A stretch of DNA of 64,000 bases from Adineta steineri (GCA_905250115.1 CAJNOI010000062.1:290249-354248); one strand, 5' to 3'; counted from the stretch's first letter, positions 1 through 11,905 are shown. Notes: a model not told the origin generated them from the sequence alone. Numbers and translations are program-made.

Positions 1-624
1 AAATCAACATATCCAAACGATAATATAGAAGAATTCTGTAATCAAATGATTAGTATCTATGATGAAAACTTTTTCGATACAACAATTCCTTCTTCTATCT
101 GTTTGTCTCACATTGAATTTCTGTATATGAAACTTCCTATCAATGAACAATTCTGGTCTATTGTTCCAACTTTAAAACAATTGAGATGGCTTTCCATAAA
201 ATTTCATAATGATACTTTACAATCTCAAGTACAAATTTTACTTGATCGAGCATGTCATCTTGAAACATTAATAATTAGTCAAGATGATTCATTACCTTTA
301 CAAACAGCATTATTTAAATATACAAATTCAACTGTTCGTGAACTTCATTTACACGAATGTAACTATTATTTCAATGAAGAAGAATGTATTACATTAGCTG
401 ATTCACCATTAGGTCTCCAATGTCAAGTTCTTTCGATTGTAGTCAAAAACTGTGAAAGTATAGTTATTCTTGTTCAACATATGAATAATCTTCGCATATT
501 GAAAGTTGTAGTAAAAGATGAAAATAATGATAAACATATTCAATGGTTAAAAGATTATTTACCATCAACGTATATTATTACAAGAAATGTTAACATGCGT
601 AATGGTATTTTAGTATGGATTTGA
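1..624 (+). CDS. F-box/LRR-like protein, 3' part (5' end outside window)
   Basis: The frame is open from base 1 to the TGA at 622-624, giving at least 207 residues, so this is the last exon of a gene that begins outside the window; the first ATG at 46 is probably internal. The sequence is leucine-rich with irregular LRR-like spacing (LKQLRWLSIKF, LRILKVVVKD) and ends LKDYLPSTYIITR..ILVWI. That resembles the tail of the expanded F-box family of which 20419-22225 is a complete member (its tail is LKDYFPYAKII). Such proteins are expected to be substrate adaptors of SCF ubiquitin ligases; the F-box itself is not visible here. Family assignment is by resemblance only. Confidence 0.65.
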   Translation, partial: KSTYPNDNIEEFCNQMISIYDENFFDTTIPSSICLSHIEFLYMKLPINEQFWSIVPTLKQLRWLSIKFHNDTLQSQVQILLDRACHLETLIISQDDSLPLQTALFKYTNSTVRELHLHECNYYFNEEECITLADSPLGLQCQVLSIVVKNCESIVILVQHMNNLRILKVVVKDENNDKHIQWLKDYLPSTYIITRNVNMRNGILVWI

Positions 625-1468
625 TGACTAGAAAAAACGTATAATCATTTTCTATTGTTTCAACTATATTTTACTATACTATTACATAAAGAATAAGTTG
701 ATAATTTTTATCTAATATTCAATGGATAAACTACTGTTTATAGTATATGATATATATAGAATAGATAAGATATCGAAGAAAAGTACCTTAAGGGTAAACG
801 AGATGTTAGAAAAATGTTATTTGAGATATGATTGTTATACATATGCTAATGATCTACTCAATTGACTTAGGATTTCTTACGATAATTAGGAACATTATTA
901 GTGAGTGTATATTCTTGAGGGTGTGAATGTCACTTCTTTACTGACACTCACCCCTTCAAATTTGAAACTTAGATATATATTTCAGTTACGTAATAAAGAA
1001 AAAAGTATCATCCAAAAATAATTTTTATTAATATCTTGCAACAACAAAGACATTTAAATTATCGATTGAATATTGGAAATAACAGGAGCGTAAATAAAAG
1101 GGGGGCGCGTAGGGTGTAAACCTTCCTCCCTGCTTCCGAAAACTAATAGGAAAAAAGAGGTTTATACCACCCTGCTTCTAAAAAGTTTATTTTATTCAAT
1201 CTTCGAAACAGAAAAGCTAGGGTTACGCCTGCCCTGCTCTAACACCTGACTTCCGCCTCTGTCAAAATATATAAAAAAAAGTTGTAGACTCCTATTGGAA
1301 TCAGACATGAATGATTCACGAATGATTGTCTTTTTCTTTTGTATTCTCTTCAACTACAATTACTTTCAATGCTGATAACCCTTATCATTAGGTTACACAC
1401 TTTCTGCATACTTCGTTGTTCCTTTTTTATTCATTTTATCAATTTGATAGACGACAAAATATAAAAGA
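625..1468. other. Intergenic region with two small repeat structures
   Basis: No coding sequence is seen. It contains a TGTGGG-type hairpin (about 914-959) and a GC-rich stretch (about 1098-1245) in which a CCCTGCTTC-like word recurs three times and GTAAACC/GGTTTA words occur in both orientations. The rest is AT-rich and would hold the 3' UTR of the F-box gene and the promoter of the GPCR. Confidence 0.5.
914..959. repeat. Short hairpin of the TGTGGG-like family
   Basis: The arms TTGAGGGTGTGAATGTCA and TGACACTCACCCCTTCAA are near-perfect inverted repeats around a short loop. The outer TTGAGGGTG word is shared (as CACCCTCAAGA) with copies at 25298-25356 and 43910-44018. Confidence 0.6.
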
Positions 1469-2581
1469 ATGAATACTACGGACTTATCACCAAGGTCAAT
1501 AGGTATTAAACATAATGAACTTGAACAAATTAGTCATTATACCTATGCTATTCTATTTCCAATTATATTTCTTTTTGGTCTTATTGGTAATTTATTTTCA
1601 TCAATTATTTTTTCTATAACAAAACTTAGTTATACTTCATGTGGAATTTATTTTCTTTTACTTGCTATTTTTGATTCAACAGCATTAATTGGTGGTTTAC
1701 ATCATTGTTTAACAATTGGTTATCATGTTCAAGTACGTAATGCTAATTATTGTCGTGTAAGAAATTTCTTTTTATATATGTCAATGGATATGGCTTCATG
1801 GATGGTTGTAGCTATATCAGTTGATCGTTATCTTAAAGTTAAATTTCCAATAAAAGCACGAATGTATGCAACAAGAAAATTAGCAATTATTATATCATGT
1901 GTTATCATATTTATTTTTATTCTAAAAAATTTTCATTTATTAACAGTTTTTATTGGTGATTTTACAGATGATGCAGCAGATCATTGTGATCCAAATCCTA
2001 ATCATCCGAATTATATGTTTTTCTTTAAAAATATTTGGCCATGGATTGATTTAGCAACATATGCATTATTACCTTTTATTATTGTTACAATATGTAATAT
2101 ATTAATAATTCATGATCAATATAAAAGACGTTTAAAATTACGTAAACGTAATCTTGATCGATCATTAATAACATTACTTTTAGTTTGTTCAATTTCATTA
2201 ATTGTTTGTAATCTTCCAATAACAATTCTAGCTGTTATATATCCTTATATTTCATTATCATATGATACAAATGAACTATATGATAATGTTGCATTTGCAT
2301 TTGATATTCTTCGATTACCATCATATATATCATTAGCTTTAAATTTTTATTTATATTATTATAATTCAACTTTATTTCGACAACAAACAGTTTTTCTTTT
2401 TCGACGAATATTTCGTTTACAACCAAAAATTCTTGATGTTGAACTTCCAAATCGAATATATACTATTCAAGATCGATATACAAATAGACTTGATTCATTC
2501 GATGAAGTAGATGACGATCGATCATCACCGGCACCGTCAATAACAGGCAGTAGTTTTATTCCGAATTTTTATAAACAATGA
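1469..2581 (+). CDS. Class A (rhodopsin-like) GPCR, orphan
   Basis: This is an intronless gene of 370 residues. Seven hydrophobic segments are visible: TM1 near residues 26-52 with GLIGN, TM2 near 59-77, and TM3 ending in DRY (119-121). Cys95 before TM3 and a Cys in the DHCDPNP loop could form the usual extracellular disulfide. TM6 carries CNLP. The TM7 NPxxY motif is replaced by NFYLY, a common divergence in invertebrate orphan receptors. The tail is Ser/Asp-rich (DSFDEVDDDRSS). It should act at the plasma membrane and couple to G proteins. The ligand cannot be told; a peptide receptor is a guess. The start ATG follows AT-rich leader sequence and gives a short N-terminus with one NTT glycosylation site. 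Confidence 0.85.
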   Translation: MNTTDLSPRSIGIKHNELEQISHYTYAILFPIIFLFGLIGNLFSSIIFSITKLSYTSCGIYFLLLAIFDSTALIGGLHHCLTIGYHVQVRNANYCRVRNFFLYMSMDMASWMVVAISVDRYLKVKFPIKARMYATRKLAIIISCVIIFIFILKNFHLLTVFIGDFTDDAADHCDPNPNHPNYMFFFKNIWPWIDLATYALLPFIIVTICNILIIHDQYKRRLKLRKRNLDRSLITLLLVCSISLIVCNLPITILAVIYPYISLSYDTNELYDNVAFAFDILRLPSYISLALNFYLYYYNSTLFRQQTVFLFRRIFRLQPKILDVELPNRIYTIQDRYTNRLDSFDEVDDDRSSPAPSITGSSFIPNFYKQ

Positions 2582-3609
2582 TGAAACTATTCATTGAATT
2601 TGTTTTCAAATTTTGTAAATAAAATCAAGAACAACTCATTTTTGTATCTGTATATTCTTTAGAAGTGTTATAAATAATGCATTTAACAATTATTTTAATT
2701 GATGAAGATATCTCGAAACAGTAAACTATAGGACTGTACTATGAAATTTATTTCATGAGTATGTCTCTTGATTATTATTCAAATGTCAGTTTTGTTTGAT
2801 ATGTTACAGGTAGGATATGTAAGATAGGTGAACGAGATTTCTAACTTTTTCTCATCTCTGTGTTGGTTTATACACGGAGACGACCGAAGTTTTCGAATAG
2901 CGTACATGTCATTTGATGGTGAACTCTTTCGATGATGGAGTAGATATACAAATTTGGAGTAAAATGGAAGTTATATGATCATGTTATCATTTCGTGTAAG
3001 TCTTGTACCATGCTTACTCATTGATATGCTATTTCAGAATCTAAAACCCAGTCCGAACTAATAATTAACAAGTCATTCGAAGAAAAGCGAGTATCATGGG
3101 GCAACAAAGAAAATTAAAACTTTCTATTCTAATTATTTCCATGAGAAACATCGCACTATGTAACAAATGATTTAATAGTAATAGTCGCAAAACAGATGAC
3201 ACATACATTAAATTAATACAAGACTGATCCTAGAAAACAGCATGAATCTTGATTTTGAAGACTAATATCATCAGTAGTTATATTTTTGACATGCGAAAAC
3301 TACCTTGAAAGTTTGGTATACCAATCGAGCAATTGCGGTACTTAATTTACTGTAAATATCATAATTCAATAGAGAAAAGTTTTATCAGCTATTACTATGT
3401 GTCAATATCAATGTAATAGTCTTTCATTCATGGTTTAAAATAACGGAATTTCTTATTGGCTGATTAGTATGTTTATAGTTTATCATTGAGCATAAAAACA
3501 ATAATCAAATAAAAAGAACAGACACTTTTAATTATAACAGATGGAATAAATAAAAACGTGAATATAATCATAACAAAAGCAAAAAGAAAAAAATTATTCT
3601 ATGTTATTT
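2582..3609. other. Intergenic region, convergent gene ends
   Basis: About 1 kb of AT-rich sequence lies between the stop of the GPCR and the stop of the minus-strand PDI gene, so it holds two 3' ends. AATAAA-type words occur near both. I see no gene, RNA or clear repeat. Confidence 0.5.
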
Positions 3610-5799
3610 TTAGAGTTCATCACCGGCAGTTTTCTTCTTTGAACCATCACGTTCATAACCATGAAGAGCATCTGTAGCTTCTTTAGCTATATATTTAATG
3701 AAATCATCGACTTCACGTGCACCCTAGAATAAGAAGAAGAAAAAACAAATTTGATAATATTATTTCAAAAACAATCCTACTTCATATTTTCTTGGATTAT
3801 TTTTATCATTTTTAGGTGCAAAAAATATTGTTGGAAATCCTCGAACATTATATAGACTTGGAACATCATTTTCAGTTGCATCCATTTTAGCACTAAAGAA
3901 TTATAACAAAAACATTTTGCTATATATTTAAATCAAAATATTATATTATCTTACATAACAATATCACTTTCTTTGCTTAATGTCTTAGCTAATTCATCAT
4001 ATTTAGGTGCAAGTGATTTACTAAAAATAATAAAAAGTTGTAATGAAAAAAGAATCTGTCATCCTTACCAGTGACCACACCTAAACAAAAAAAAACAATT
4101 ATAATTTCTTATTTAAATATAAAAATGATATATTTACCATGGTGCATAGAATTCAATGAGAACGTCTTTACTATTATCATTAACTATTTCATCGAAATTC
4201 TTTGCAACAACAACTTTAACATCTTCAGTTTGTTCAGGAACTGCTGCTGATTTTAAATATGGTTCAATATCACCTTTAACTAATTTACGAGCGAATTCTT
4301 CAAGAGCTTCATAACTATTGGAGGAAGAAAAAAGAAACAGTATTTTTATGTTGTATAGAAGAAAATTTTCATTCAAACCTGAAGTCTTCTGACATTCTAT
4401 ATTTTTCATCTTTAGCACCACGAGCAAGTACATATTTTGCATCTTTTTTAGCTTCACTTACACCAAATTGAGTTAATTCTTGACGAAACTCATCAAGATT
4501 ACTAATAGCAAATCGTACATTAACATTTTCATCGGCTAATTTTTTAGCGACTTTTAAGATACGATTACGTACATAATTTGTACCTTTTGTATCACGAGTA
4601 TAATCAACATTATAATAAACAACTACTGTTGGTTTAGTAAAATCAGCAGCATTAGAGGGAATTCGATGACCGACAAGACCGTAACTAGAAAGAGAAATGA
4701 AGTAAATAATTTCCTTTCGAGGGATTTTACATGTGCACCGTCACCCATCGTTATGTTAAATAATAAGACTTACATTTTGTCTTGAATAAATGTTTTAATT
4801 TTATCACCAACACCTTCAACAACTGAAAAAGCATCTTCAAATTTCGAGTGTAATCGTTTAGGTTGATGAACAACAATTTTACTATAAATAAAAATTATTA
4901 ATTCATTTTTAATATGAAGTCAAAAAACTATACTTTGAATGTCCAGCTTTTTCAAGAATATCTTTTGCTGTTGTATAAGCAAAACGAAATTTTTCCGATA
5001 ATTGATTAGAAACTTTAACAAGATCATCTTTTAATGTTTGAGTTTCACTATCGAAATAACCTAGTTTTTAAAATAATACATTCAAAATAATTCATTTTTA
5101 ATTTTTATATTCACATACCAATAATACTATGATCATTATGTTCTAAGAATTTTTCATAATCACCTAATGTGTTAAGTACACGATATGATGGACCCGCTTT
5201 TGATCGCATTGTTGCAACAATACCATCTAAAAAAGAATATACTTATTAGGAAATATTTGTCTCCTATTAAATATTTACCAGCTTCTCGTGGACCATTGTA
5301 TTCTTCAGCTACTGCACCATTTTTAAAGATTTTTAAAGCTATGTGTTATAAAACATATATGCATAAAAAATAATAGTATAAAGAAGAATATATAACATAC
5401 TTGGATAACCACTAACACCATATTTAGTACAAGTTTTGGTTTCAACAGTACAATCAACCTAAGAGCAAAAATATGTTGTGTTTATCTATTCATGGAATAT
5501 TTTATTATTACTTTAACAAGAGCAACAGGTGGGTCATTCTTTGCTAATGCTGTTGCAGCTTTTTCATATTCTGGTGCAAGTCGTTTGCCTAGAACAGAAA
5601 ATATCGTAAAGAATATTTTCCCCAAAAAAAAAAACTTGAACTTACAATGTCCACACCATGGTGCATAAAATTCCGCAAGTAATATGTCATGTTCTTTAAC
5701 TTTACTTTCAAAATCACTATCGGTCCAAACATGTACATCACTTGACGTTGCAAATGTTATTAAAACAACAAAACAACTTATAAATAGTATTGAATGCAT
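3610..5799 (-). CDS. Protein disulfide isomerase (PDIA3/ERp57-like), 13 exons
   Basis: Exons on the minus strand: 5799-5646, 5588-5512, 5458-5401, 5338-5279, 5226-5119, 5060-4934, 4881-4774, 4684-4379, 4314-4138, 4080-4069, 4020-3955, 3892-3781, 3723-3610. All junctions are GT-AG and the phases close to 492 residues. A signal peptide (about 1-20) leads into thioredoxin domain a with APWCGHC (C49/C52). Two divergent b domains follow, then domain a' with a second WCGHC (C393/C396), then a lysine-rich tail ending GDEL, an ER-retrieval signal. Domain order a-b-b'-a' and length match PDIA3 (about 505 residues in human). It should form and isomerise disulfides in the ER lumen. The second active site is encoded by a 12-nt exon (4069-4080). 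No TATA-like element was recognised upstream. Confidence 0.93.
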
Positions 5800-7257
5800 T
5801 TTGTCTTTCAGCTATAAATGGAAGTAAAAAAAGCAATCTAACAGAATAATATGCTTCGTATTGTATATTTTATAAAGACGATGGCCTGTAAAGACTTGGA
5901 GTAACATGATTGGATAATTTTGAATTACCAATCAAGATTCATAAAATTTTAGTTGAAAAAATTACATTGAGATAGTAAAAATTAATTTATTAAATATATT
6001 TTCAACAATCTGTTTCGAAATTTGTAATAAAGTATGAATGAACAATATATATTGGTGAAAATAGATGTCAAATAAAAGACAAGCAAAGATAAGAAACGTT
6101 CTTTTATATGTATCATATATCATACCACTTCACAAATAAAAACAAATCTTTCGGAAGGTTATTGTTTAAATCGTTATCTTGATATATTAAAAAATTATTA
6201 TAATCAAATTGATAACTATATTATCAGGCATTCGTAACAAAAGAAAAAATAGATCCTGAAATCAAAGTACATAAAATCATTTGTAATAACTACACACTTA
6301 TTTTTATATGTTCTATAATAAAATGAATATAAAGATGCATATAAATGTGGTAGACGGTTAATATCCTTATGTCGGATTGACATCTAGAATGAGGTCAATA
6401 AAACCTCTGTTAGTTAATATCAATAAAATTCTACATAAAGTATTCAATAAAGAAAATGTTCATTATATGAAGGTTTCATATCGATCGGTTGACAATTACT
6501 CATCTTTTATGTCATGATTTATCTCAACTATCGTAGAAAGAAAAAAAAACGTTCTTACAATTATACAGTAGAGAAGCTTCTCTTTATTGTTATAAATAAA
6601 CTACATCTTGTTGTCAACTTACAATCGTAAATAAAAAAGTAACTTGATACTCCGCTTGAATTTGTTGAAGACTTCAGACACACTCAACGAATTAAAACTG
6701 TATCATATAATATTAATTGGAAGATAGTTAGTTCATTTTTAATTTCTAAAACTTGATAGCTGATAATAGACTTCTCACATAATCGAGTTTCATTGAACTA
6801 CCAACCAGTACTGATTCTGAGATTTATCAAAACTTGCTTTGAATAAAATTTCAGACAGATAATTTATAAATAGATTTTTCTCGTTAAAGTACATGTAGCA
6901 TCTGGTTAAAATTACTTATTCAATAAAACATTGGTAAACTTAGACACCTCTATTTTTTAACTGGATTGAATTTCTTGATTATATTTTCAAATGACAACAG
7001 CTGACTGAAAAAAGGTTAATCATCGTATGATTGTCTTTATCAACAGTACATGAATATGTACTTTTATTATTTAATTCATTATTTAAATAGAATTTCTTCG
7101 ACGGATATCGAATAAATAGATAAATGAATAATAAAAAATTCTTGTGATCTTTTTGTTAACAATATCAGATGATACTTGAGTTAAAGCAAAACATAGCACA
7201 TATTTACCAATTAGATTTTCTCAATTATCAATATTCAATCAAAGATATTCCGCGTCA
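5800..7257. other. Intergenic region, divergent promoters
   Basis: It lies between the PDI start (leftward) and the LicD-like gene (rightward), so it should hold both promoters. The sequence is AT-rich throughout. I see no coding sequence, inverted repeat or RNA gene. Confidence 0.45.
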
Positions 7258-7264
7258 TATAAAA
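7258..7264 (+). promoter_or_regulatory. Probable TATA box of the LicD-like gene
   Basis: TATAAAA lies about 95 bp upstream of the ATG at 7354, a plausible distance for a short 5' leader. It is the only good TATA match near this start. Confidence 0.4.
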
Positions 7265-7353
7265 ATGATTTAATGACTTTAGCGTAGTACTAACGATCCA
7301 ACCAGTTGCTACCTTTATTATGTACTGCACTTTTTTGCAAACACAAAGTCACA

Positions 7354-8373
7354 ATGTTTCATCGACCAAGAACAATACACAAAGTGGGTGTTGTAGCTGG
7401 AATAATTTTTGTCGTTTATATCAACATTTCTATACTAATATCAATTAAATCTTTGCAACGTTCTCAAGATTCAATATATTTACCTGTACATTTTTACAAT
7501 GTCTCAAATAATATAGAAGATGCAAAAACTTCTTTTGATGATACTTCCGTTTGGTGTCTAGAAATGGCTCAACGTTTAGATAATGAAAAACATTCTCCAC
7601 TATCTCCTCAACTTCGCTCTCCTTTATCAAACTCAACAAGACTTCATCGTTTACCTTATCGTTATTCACAATGGAAATCATCACCTCTTCTTCCTCGCCG
7701 TTTGACTCGATGTGAACATATGTTACTGATGCATTTATTGACAGTTTTCGAACGACTTTGTCGAAAGCATCAGATCACATTCTTTATGATTGGTGGAACA
7801 TTATTAGGGTCATGGGTACATCATGATATTATTCCATGGGATGATGATGTAGATTTATTGATACCTCATGAAGCAATACCTCGTTTTTCTTTAGTATTAA
7901 AGCAAATGAAAAATACATTAGTTAGATATCAGCTAATCAAACCAACAAAACCTAAAGAAATGTATTATAAAATCTTTTTTGATCACACACCATCAGCTGG
8001 TGAATTCTCATGGAATTTTCCATTTCTCGATATTTGGTTTTATAAAACAAATGAAACACATTTCTGGAGAACAGATTCTCCTGAGCAAACAATTGATAAC
8101 AAGTATGTTTTTCCAGTAGTTATGAGACCATTTGGAGAACTATGGTTACCTGCACCACATCAAACACAATATCTTATTAGCTTACAATATGAAAACATTA
8201 CTTGTAAAGGACATTACTGGAATCATAAAACTGAACGTAGTCAAGAAGAAATTGAAGCAAGTTGTGAAGATCTAAAGAATGTTTATCCATTTGTGGAACG
8301 AGATAAGACTAATAATTCCATTGAAGTTCTAAGGACAAATGATGTTATTGTTCATACTGTTGTTTATGATTAA
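7354..8373 (+). CDS. LicD-family (fukutin-like) type II membrane protein
   Basis: This is a single-exon gene of 339 residues from the ATG at 7354; upstream in-frame codons lack another ATG. A short basic N-terminus is followed by one membrane span (about residues 11-31), giving a type II Golgi-type topology. The lumenal part carries the LicD signature GGTLLG (147-152), IIPWDDDVDLL with the acidic DDDVD cluster (163-167), and a downstream FPFLDIWFY motif. LicD and fukutin/FKRP proteins are nucleotidyltransferase-fold enzymes that move phospho-choline or phospho-ribitol onto glycans; the acidic cluster binds metal. The substrate here is unknown. Potential N-glycosylation sites (NVSN, NSTR, NETH, NITC) fit a lumenal location. 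The family assignment is firm, the exact reaction is not. Confidence 0.8.
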   Translation: MFHRPRTIHKVGVVAGIIFVVYINISILISIKSLQRSQDSIYLPVHFYNVSNNIEDAKTSFDDTSVWCLEMAQRLDNEKHSPLSPQLRSPLSNSTRLHRLPYRYSQWKSSPLLPRRLTRCEHMLLMHLLTVFERLCRKHQITFFMIGGTLLGSWVHHDIIPWDDDVDLLIPHEAIPRFSLVLKQMKNTLVRYQLIKPTKPKEMYYKIFFDHTPSAGEFSWNFPFLDIWFYKTNETHFWRTDSPEQTIDNKYVFPVVMRPFGELWLPAPHQTQYLISLQYENITCKGHYWNHKTERSQEEIEASCEDLKNVYPFVERDKTNNSIEVLRTNDVIVHTVVYD

Positions 8374-10721
8374 TTACTTTATTTTTAAAGAAAACTCAAA
8401 ATAATATTAATATAATCAATTAACTAGCTAAGATTAAACTACATGGCATTCTTAATTTGTATCTTGTTACTGATATAAAAAAATGTCATAAATTGCGAGT
8501 CATCTTTCTTTACTACGTTCACATAAATAACATATCAAGTATCACAATCATATAAATATAGATAAACAAATTTAATTGACTATACTCAATGGAGTATAGA
8601 TAATCTCTTCGTTATTGATATTACTTCATTTGTGAGAACAAAATATTTCAGTACGAGCTGAGTCATATATCGATAGTTGTTTTGATTGAAAATCTGGTAC
8701 TCAGATCTCATGATCTGTCAAATAAAGACCAACAAGGATGTGTATATTAAGTTCGACTTTAGTCCATCTGGCATCTATCTCCTTACTCTCTCTAGTAATT
8801 AATTCTACAAAATTTCTTATAATCTCATTTTTTTTGTTTGTTTTGCATTTGTACTATTATGCATAACCTTACGAGATGCGTCGATAGTTAATATAAGCAT
8901 ATTGGTAACATATGCAAAACTACATCTATTTATATTATAAATTACAAATAGTTCGTTTTCTTTTGTTAACTTTCGATTACCGTCCTCATTTTCTAACTTC
9001 AACAGTATCCTGGGGTCCGCGTGGTCTCATCCCTATAAAAATTACAAAAAATGATGGTTCTGCTTTACGTAAGGTATATATTTATATATTATAAATTTCC
9101 AAATACTTTTCTTCCTAGAGACCTATTTATCGTTTCTTATAGAGTCAATATAAGAACGCACGACGCGAAGAAAAAGGATTGACTCATACTAGTTTTTATC
9201 CAAAGATAGTGAAAATTTAACGATTTATAAAGAAAATGTGAGTCACTATTATGAAAGATAGACGTGCAAACGAATTAGAACGTATTTAATTATGAAAATA
9301 AATCGATACGTAACAGATGGCAGTTATAAAAAAGCGAAAAATCATATATAAATCATCGTTGGTATCCTGAGGTCCGCGTGGACCCGTATTCGTATTTTTT
9401 CTCTCTTAGATCTAAGCATGATTTTTTATATGGATATTGTACATTTACTAATGACTAGAGATTACATAAAACAAATGACTCGAAACAGTAAATAGTTATG
9501 TAGTGCGAGACGAAAATCTGTAAAGTGGATCCACGCGGACCCCACAACAGTAACTGAGGGTTAAAGTACAACGTTTGAATACAATATAGAAAACTAGCTG
9601 AAAGAAAGTGGTTTTTACTCTCAATTTTTAATATCAGATTACAGGTATGCAAAAAAAATAAAAGTGAAAAAAGTGAATAGTATTCCGATCAAGACGTGTC
9701 TAGTTTTCATAATGTCATCAATAGTAGTTCTAGAATTTATTTCAAAATATTCATTATATGCTGATATTATTACATTCACATTTTGATTCATTAGCAATAC
9801 TTTCAATATTACTGTTTTCACTTATCTCAAATGCTTTCGCATGAATCAATATACTTTATATTTAACAGTGGAATTTATTTTATATACAACAAAATTTAGA
9901 TTAGTTTTTATGCCTATATGATAGTATTCTCACGATATCATCATCAAGTAAAATATGTGTTGAAAAAAAATTGTTCCAGAACATCGAATACCATTTGAAG
10001 CAAATATTGAACTTCAATAAATATTCATCTGTTAATCTTATACTATCTTGCTTTCTAATAAGCAATCCTGTTCATATCAATATGAACTTTCTTAATATTA
10101 CTAGTTAATATAATGAATTCTATCGGATAATTAATATTTACTATTAGTTTTCTCAATAGTCTAATATATAATATTTTGTTGTGATTCAATCAATGTAAAG
10201 GTTGTAATAACCACTCGATTTTAAAAAATAACAAACTACATAAAAAAAAAATTGAAACTTTGAATTTTCTGTTATATTCAATTGCTTAATAGTTTTATAT
10301 AATTACGAAAGAATTTTCGTGTATAACGACACAAAAATCTGAGAATGACTCAGGCTTAGAGAAAAAAACACATGAATGCATTTTTGAAACGATACTCTAC
10401 TAGTATTACTGATTAATCAATTTTATATAATCTAACATCAATGTAATATATGTCTCTTTTAAAAGATTAAATGAAGAAATATTATTATTTACACTTGTAT
10501 GGTTTTATTTCATCAATCGACATACGTCAATTTCAAGACTAAATATCTTGTTGATGTTCGTAATATGTTTTCTTCGTATTTTAAAAAAGAACATTTTTTT
10601 TACTCGTTCTTCTTTTTTCTCTTCATATTTTTTTGAATGAAAATAAAAAGAAAATGGTTTAACCCGTCTGTTAAATTTCTATTTGCATTTTATAAAAAAA
10701 TAAGAATCTTTTCGAAAATTG
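8374..10721. other. Intergenic region with a GC-rich motif trio
   Basis: About 2.3 kb, AT-rich. The only notable structure is three copies of GGTCCGCGTGG at 9014-9024 (+), 9371-9381 (+) and 9531-9541 (-). Short open frames here are not supported by any motif. Homopolymer-rich sequence (10560-10620) lies before the next gene. Confidence 0.5.
9005..9545. repeat. Cluster of three GGTCCGCGTGG motifs
   Basis: Copies 1 and 2 share a 20-mer (GTATCCTGRGGTCCGCGTGG) with one difference, 357 bp apart in direct orientation. Copy 3 is inverted and reads GGGGTCCGCGTGGATCC on the minus strand. Copy 2 is nearly a perfect palindrome (GGTCCGCGTGGACC). Sequence outside the motif is not shared, so this is not a simple duplication. 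Confidence 0.55.
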
Positions 10722-11336
10722 ATGACGTCAATGACACAAGCACATATTACTGACAAAACAAATTATCAACGATTGTTTCGAGATCGATCTGCATCAACAA
10801 AAGAAAGTTTAAAGACTCTTTCATTTAATGTCTATTCTTCTCGACATTTGATATCCCCGCTTACAAAACAAATTAAATATCAACCATGCAATAGACCTAT
10901 TTTACCACCAATAACTAAAGATGAGAATCGAAATCAACGAAAACTTAAACGTCCATCCTATCGTAAATCTATTTATTGTTCTCTTATGTCAAATACTCCG
11001 CCAATTGATTTACCCGTCATAACAACTAATCGTACAAAACCTGAACTATTAACATTATTACAAGATGAAACATTAATACATTTTCAATATCATCATGCTC
11101 CACCACCAACACCATCGGATGATCAATTAGGACGAATATTAATTGAATTAAATCAAAATGAAGAATTTATAACAGATGTATCTACAGAAGACAATGAAAG
11201 TGGTCTTGTGCCATATCGTTTACCAGCACTTAAGCAGCAATCAACAAAACAATTACGTCAAGAAAAAAATTCTCCACCTAAACATAATATAGCAATTCTA
11301 TCGAATTATTATCAAACATTATATTCGAAAAATTGA
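10722..11336 (+). CDS. Hypothetical basic, proline-rich protein
   Basis: An open frame of about 204 residues; starts at 10722 or 10731 are both possible (MTSMTQ). It has no signal peptide, no membrane span and no domain I recognise. The protein is basic and rich in Pro, Ser and Thr (PPITKDENRNQRKLKRPSYR; HHAPPPTPSDD), so it is probably largely disordered. Codon choice and AT content resemble its neighbours, and the length is well above chance for this composition, which supports a real gene. It could be one exon of a longer gene, but no strong donor or acceptor was needed to close it. Confidence 0.55.
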   Translation: MTSMTQAHITDKTNYQRLFRDRSASTKESLKTLSFNVYSSRHLISPLTKQIKYQPCNRPILPPITKDENRNQRKLKRPSYRKSIYCSLMSNTPPIDLPVITTNRTKPELLTLLQDETLIHFQYHHAPPPTPSDDQLGRILIELNQNEEFITDVSTEDNESGLVPYRLPALKQQSTKQLRQEKNSPPKHNIAILSNYYQTLYSKN

Positions 11337-11905
11337 CTTATTTTTTTTTTGAAATTCTTTTGTCTACAAATTATAATTTATTGCATTGTCATCGATATAA
11401 CAAGTAAAAATCAATAATTATCTTCTTATTCTTAATTAAAGATTATATATTATAGAAATATCGAGAATGCATTTTTAACATTGCAAATATTTTCTTCATT
11501 TTGAAATCCTAGTTAATAATTATAAATAAAATACATTTGAGAAAAAGAATACCGTCTGAATCAGTTTGATTTGAATACATGTGTAAATTGTATACAACTA
11601 TAGACACATTGACTGTATGGTACTATAATATTTCAGTCCAGTTCGAACAGTATTATCCAGATATATGCACGCTATTTGTATGAATCATTGTTTCTGTACA
11701 AAATAAATTTTGAAAGAAATGGATAAATTTTGTCTATATTCTTAATGTTCACATAAGCACGTCCGACAGGACAATATGACCTACTGTCTATGTAAATGCG
11801 TGTACAAAGAAAAGAGAGTGATATCATTCGTTGTTCTTTGTTGTAAACAATGAAAAGATGATGATGATATTATGAATACGTCGGCCGATATGTTTTGTAG
11901 ACATG
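11337..11905. other. Intergenic region before the secreted repeat protein
   Basis: AT-rich, with no coding sequence or repeat recognised. It should contain the upstream control region of the gene whose TATA box is at 11906. Confidence 0.4.

Noticed and set aside
914-959. CRISPR-like or terminator-like reading of the G/C-rich hairpins
   Set aside because: Copies are dispersed kilobases apart with no spacers, in a spliced eukaryotic genome; an inverted-repeat family explains them.
7306-7353. Longer N-terminus for the LicD-like protein
   Set aside because: The upstream 16 codons contain no ATG; the first ATG is at 7354 and gives a normal type II anchor.
8817-9821. Several 60-65 residue frames between the LicD-like gene and 10722
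   Set aside because: No motif, no splice support; two of them share WGPRG only because of the GGTCCGCGTGG DNA motif read in the same frame.
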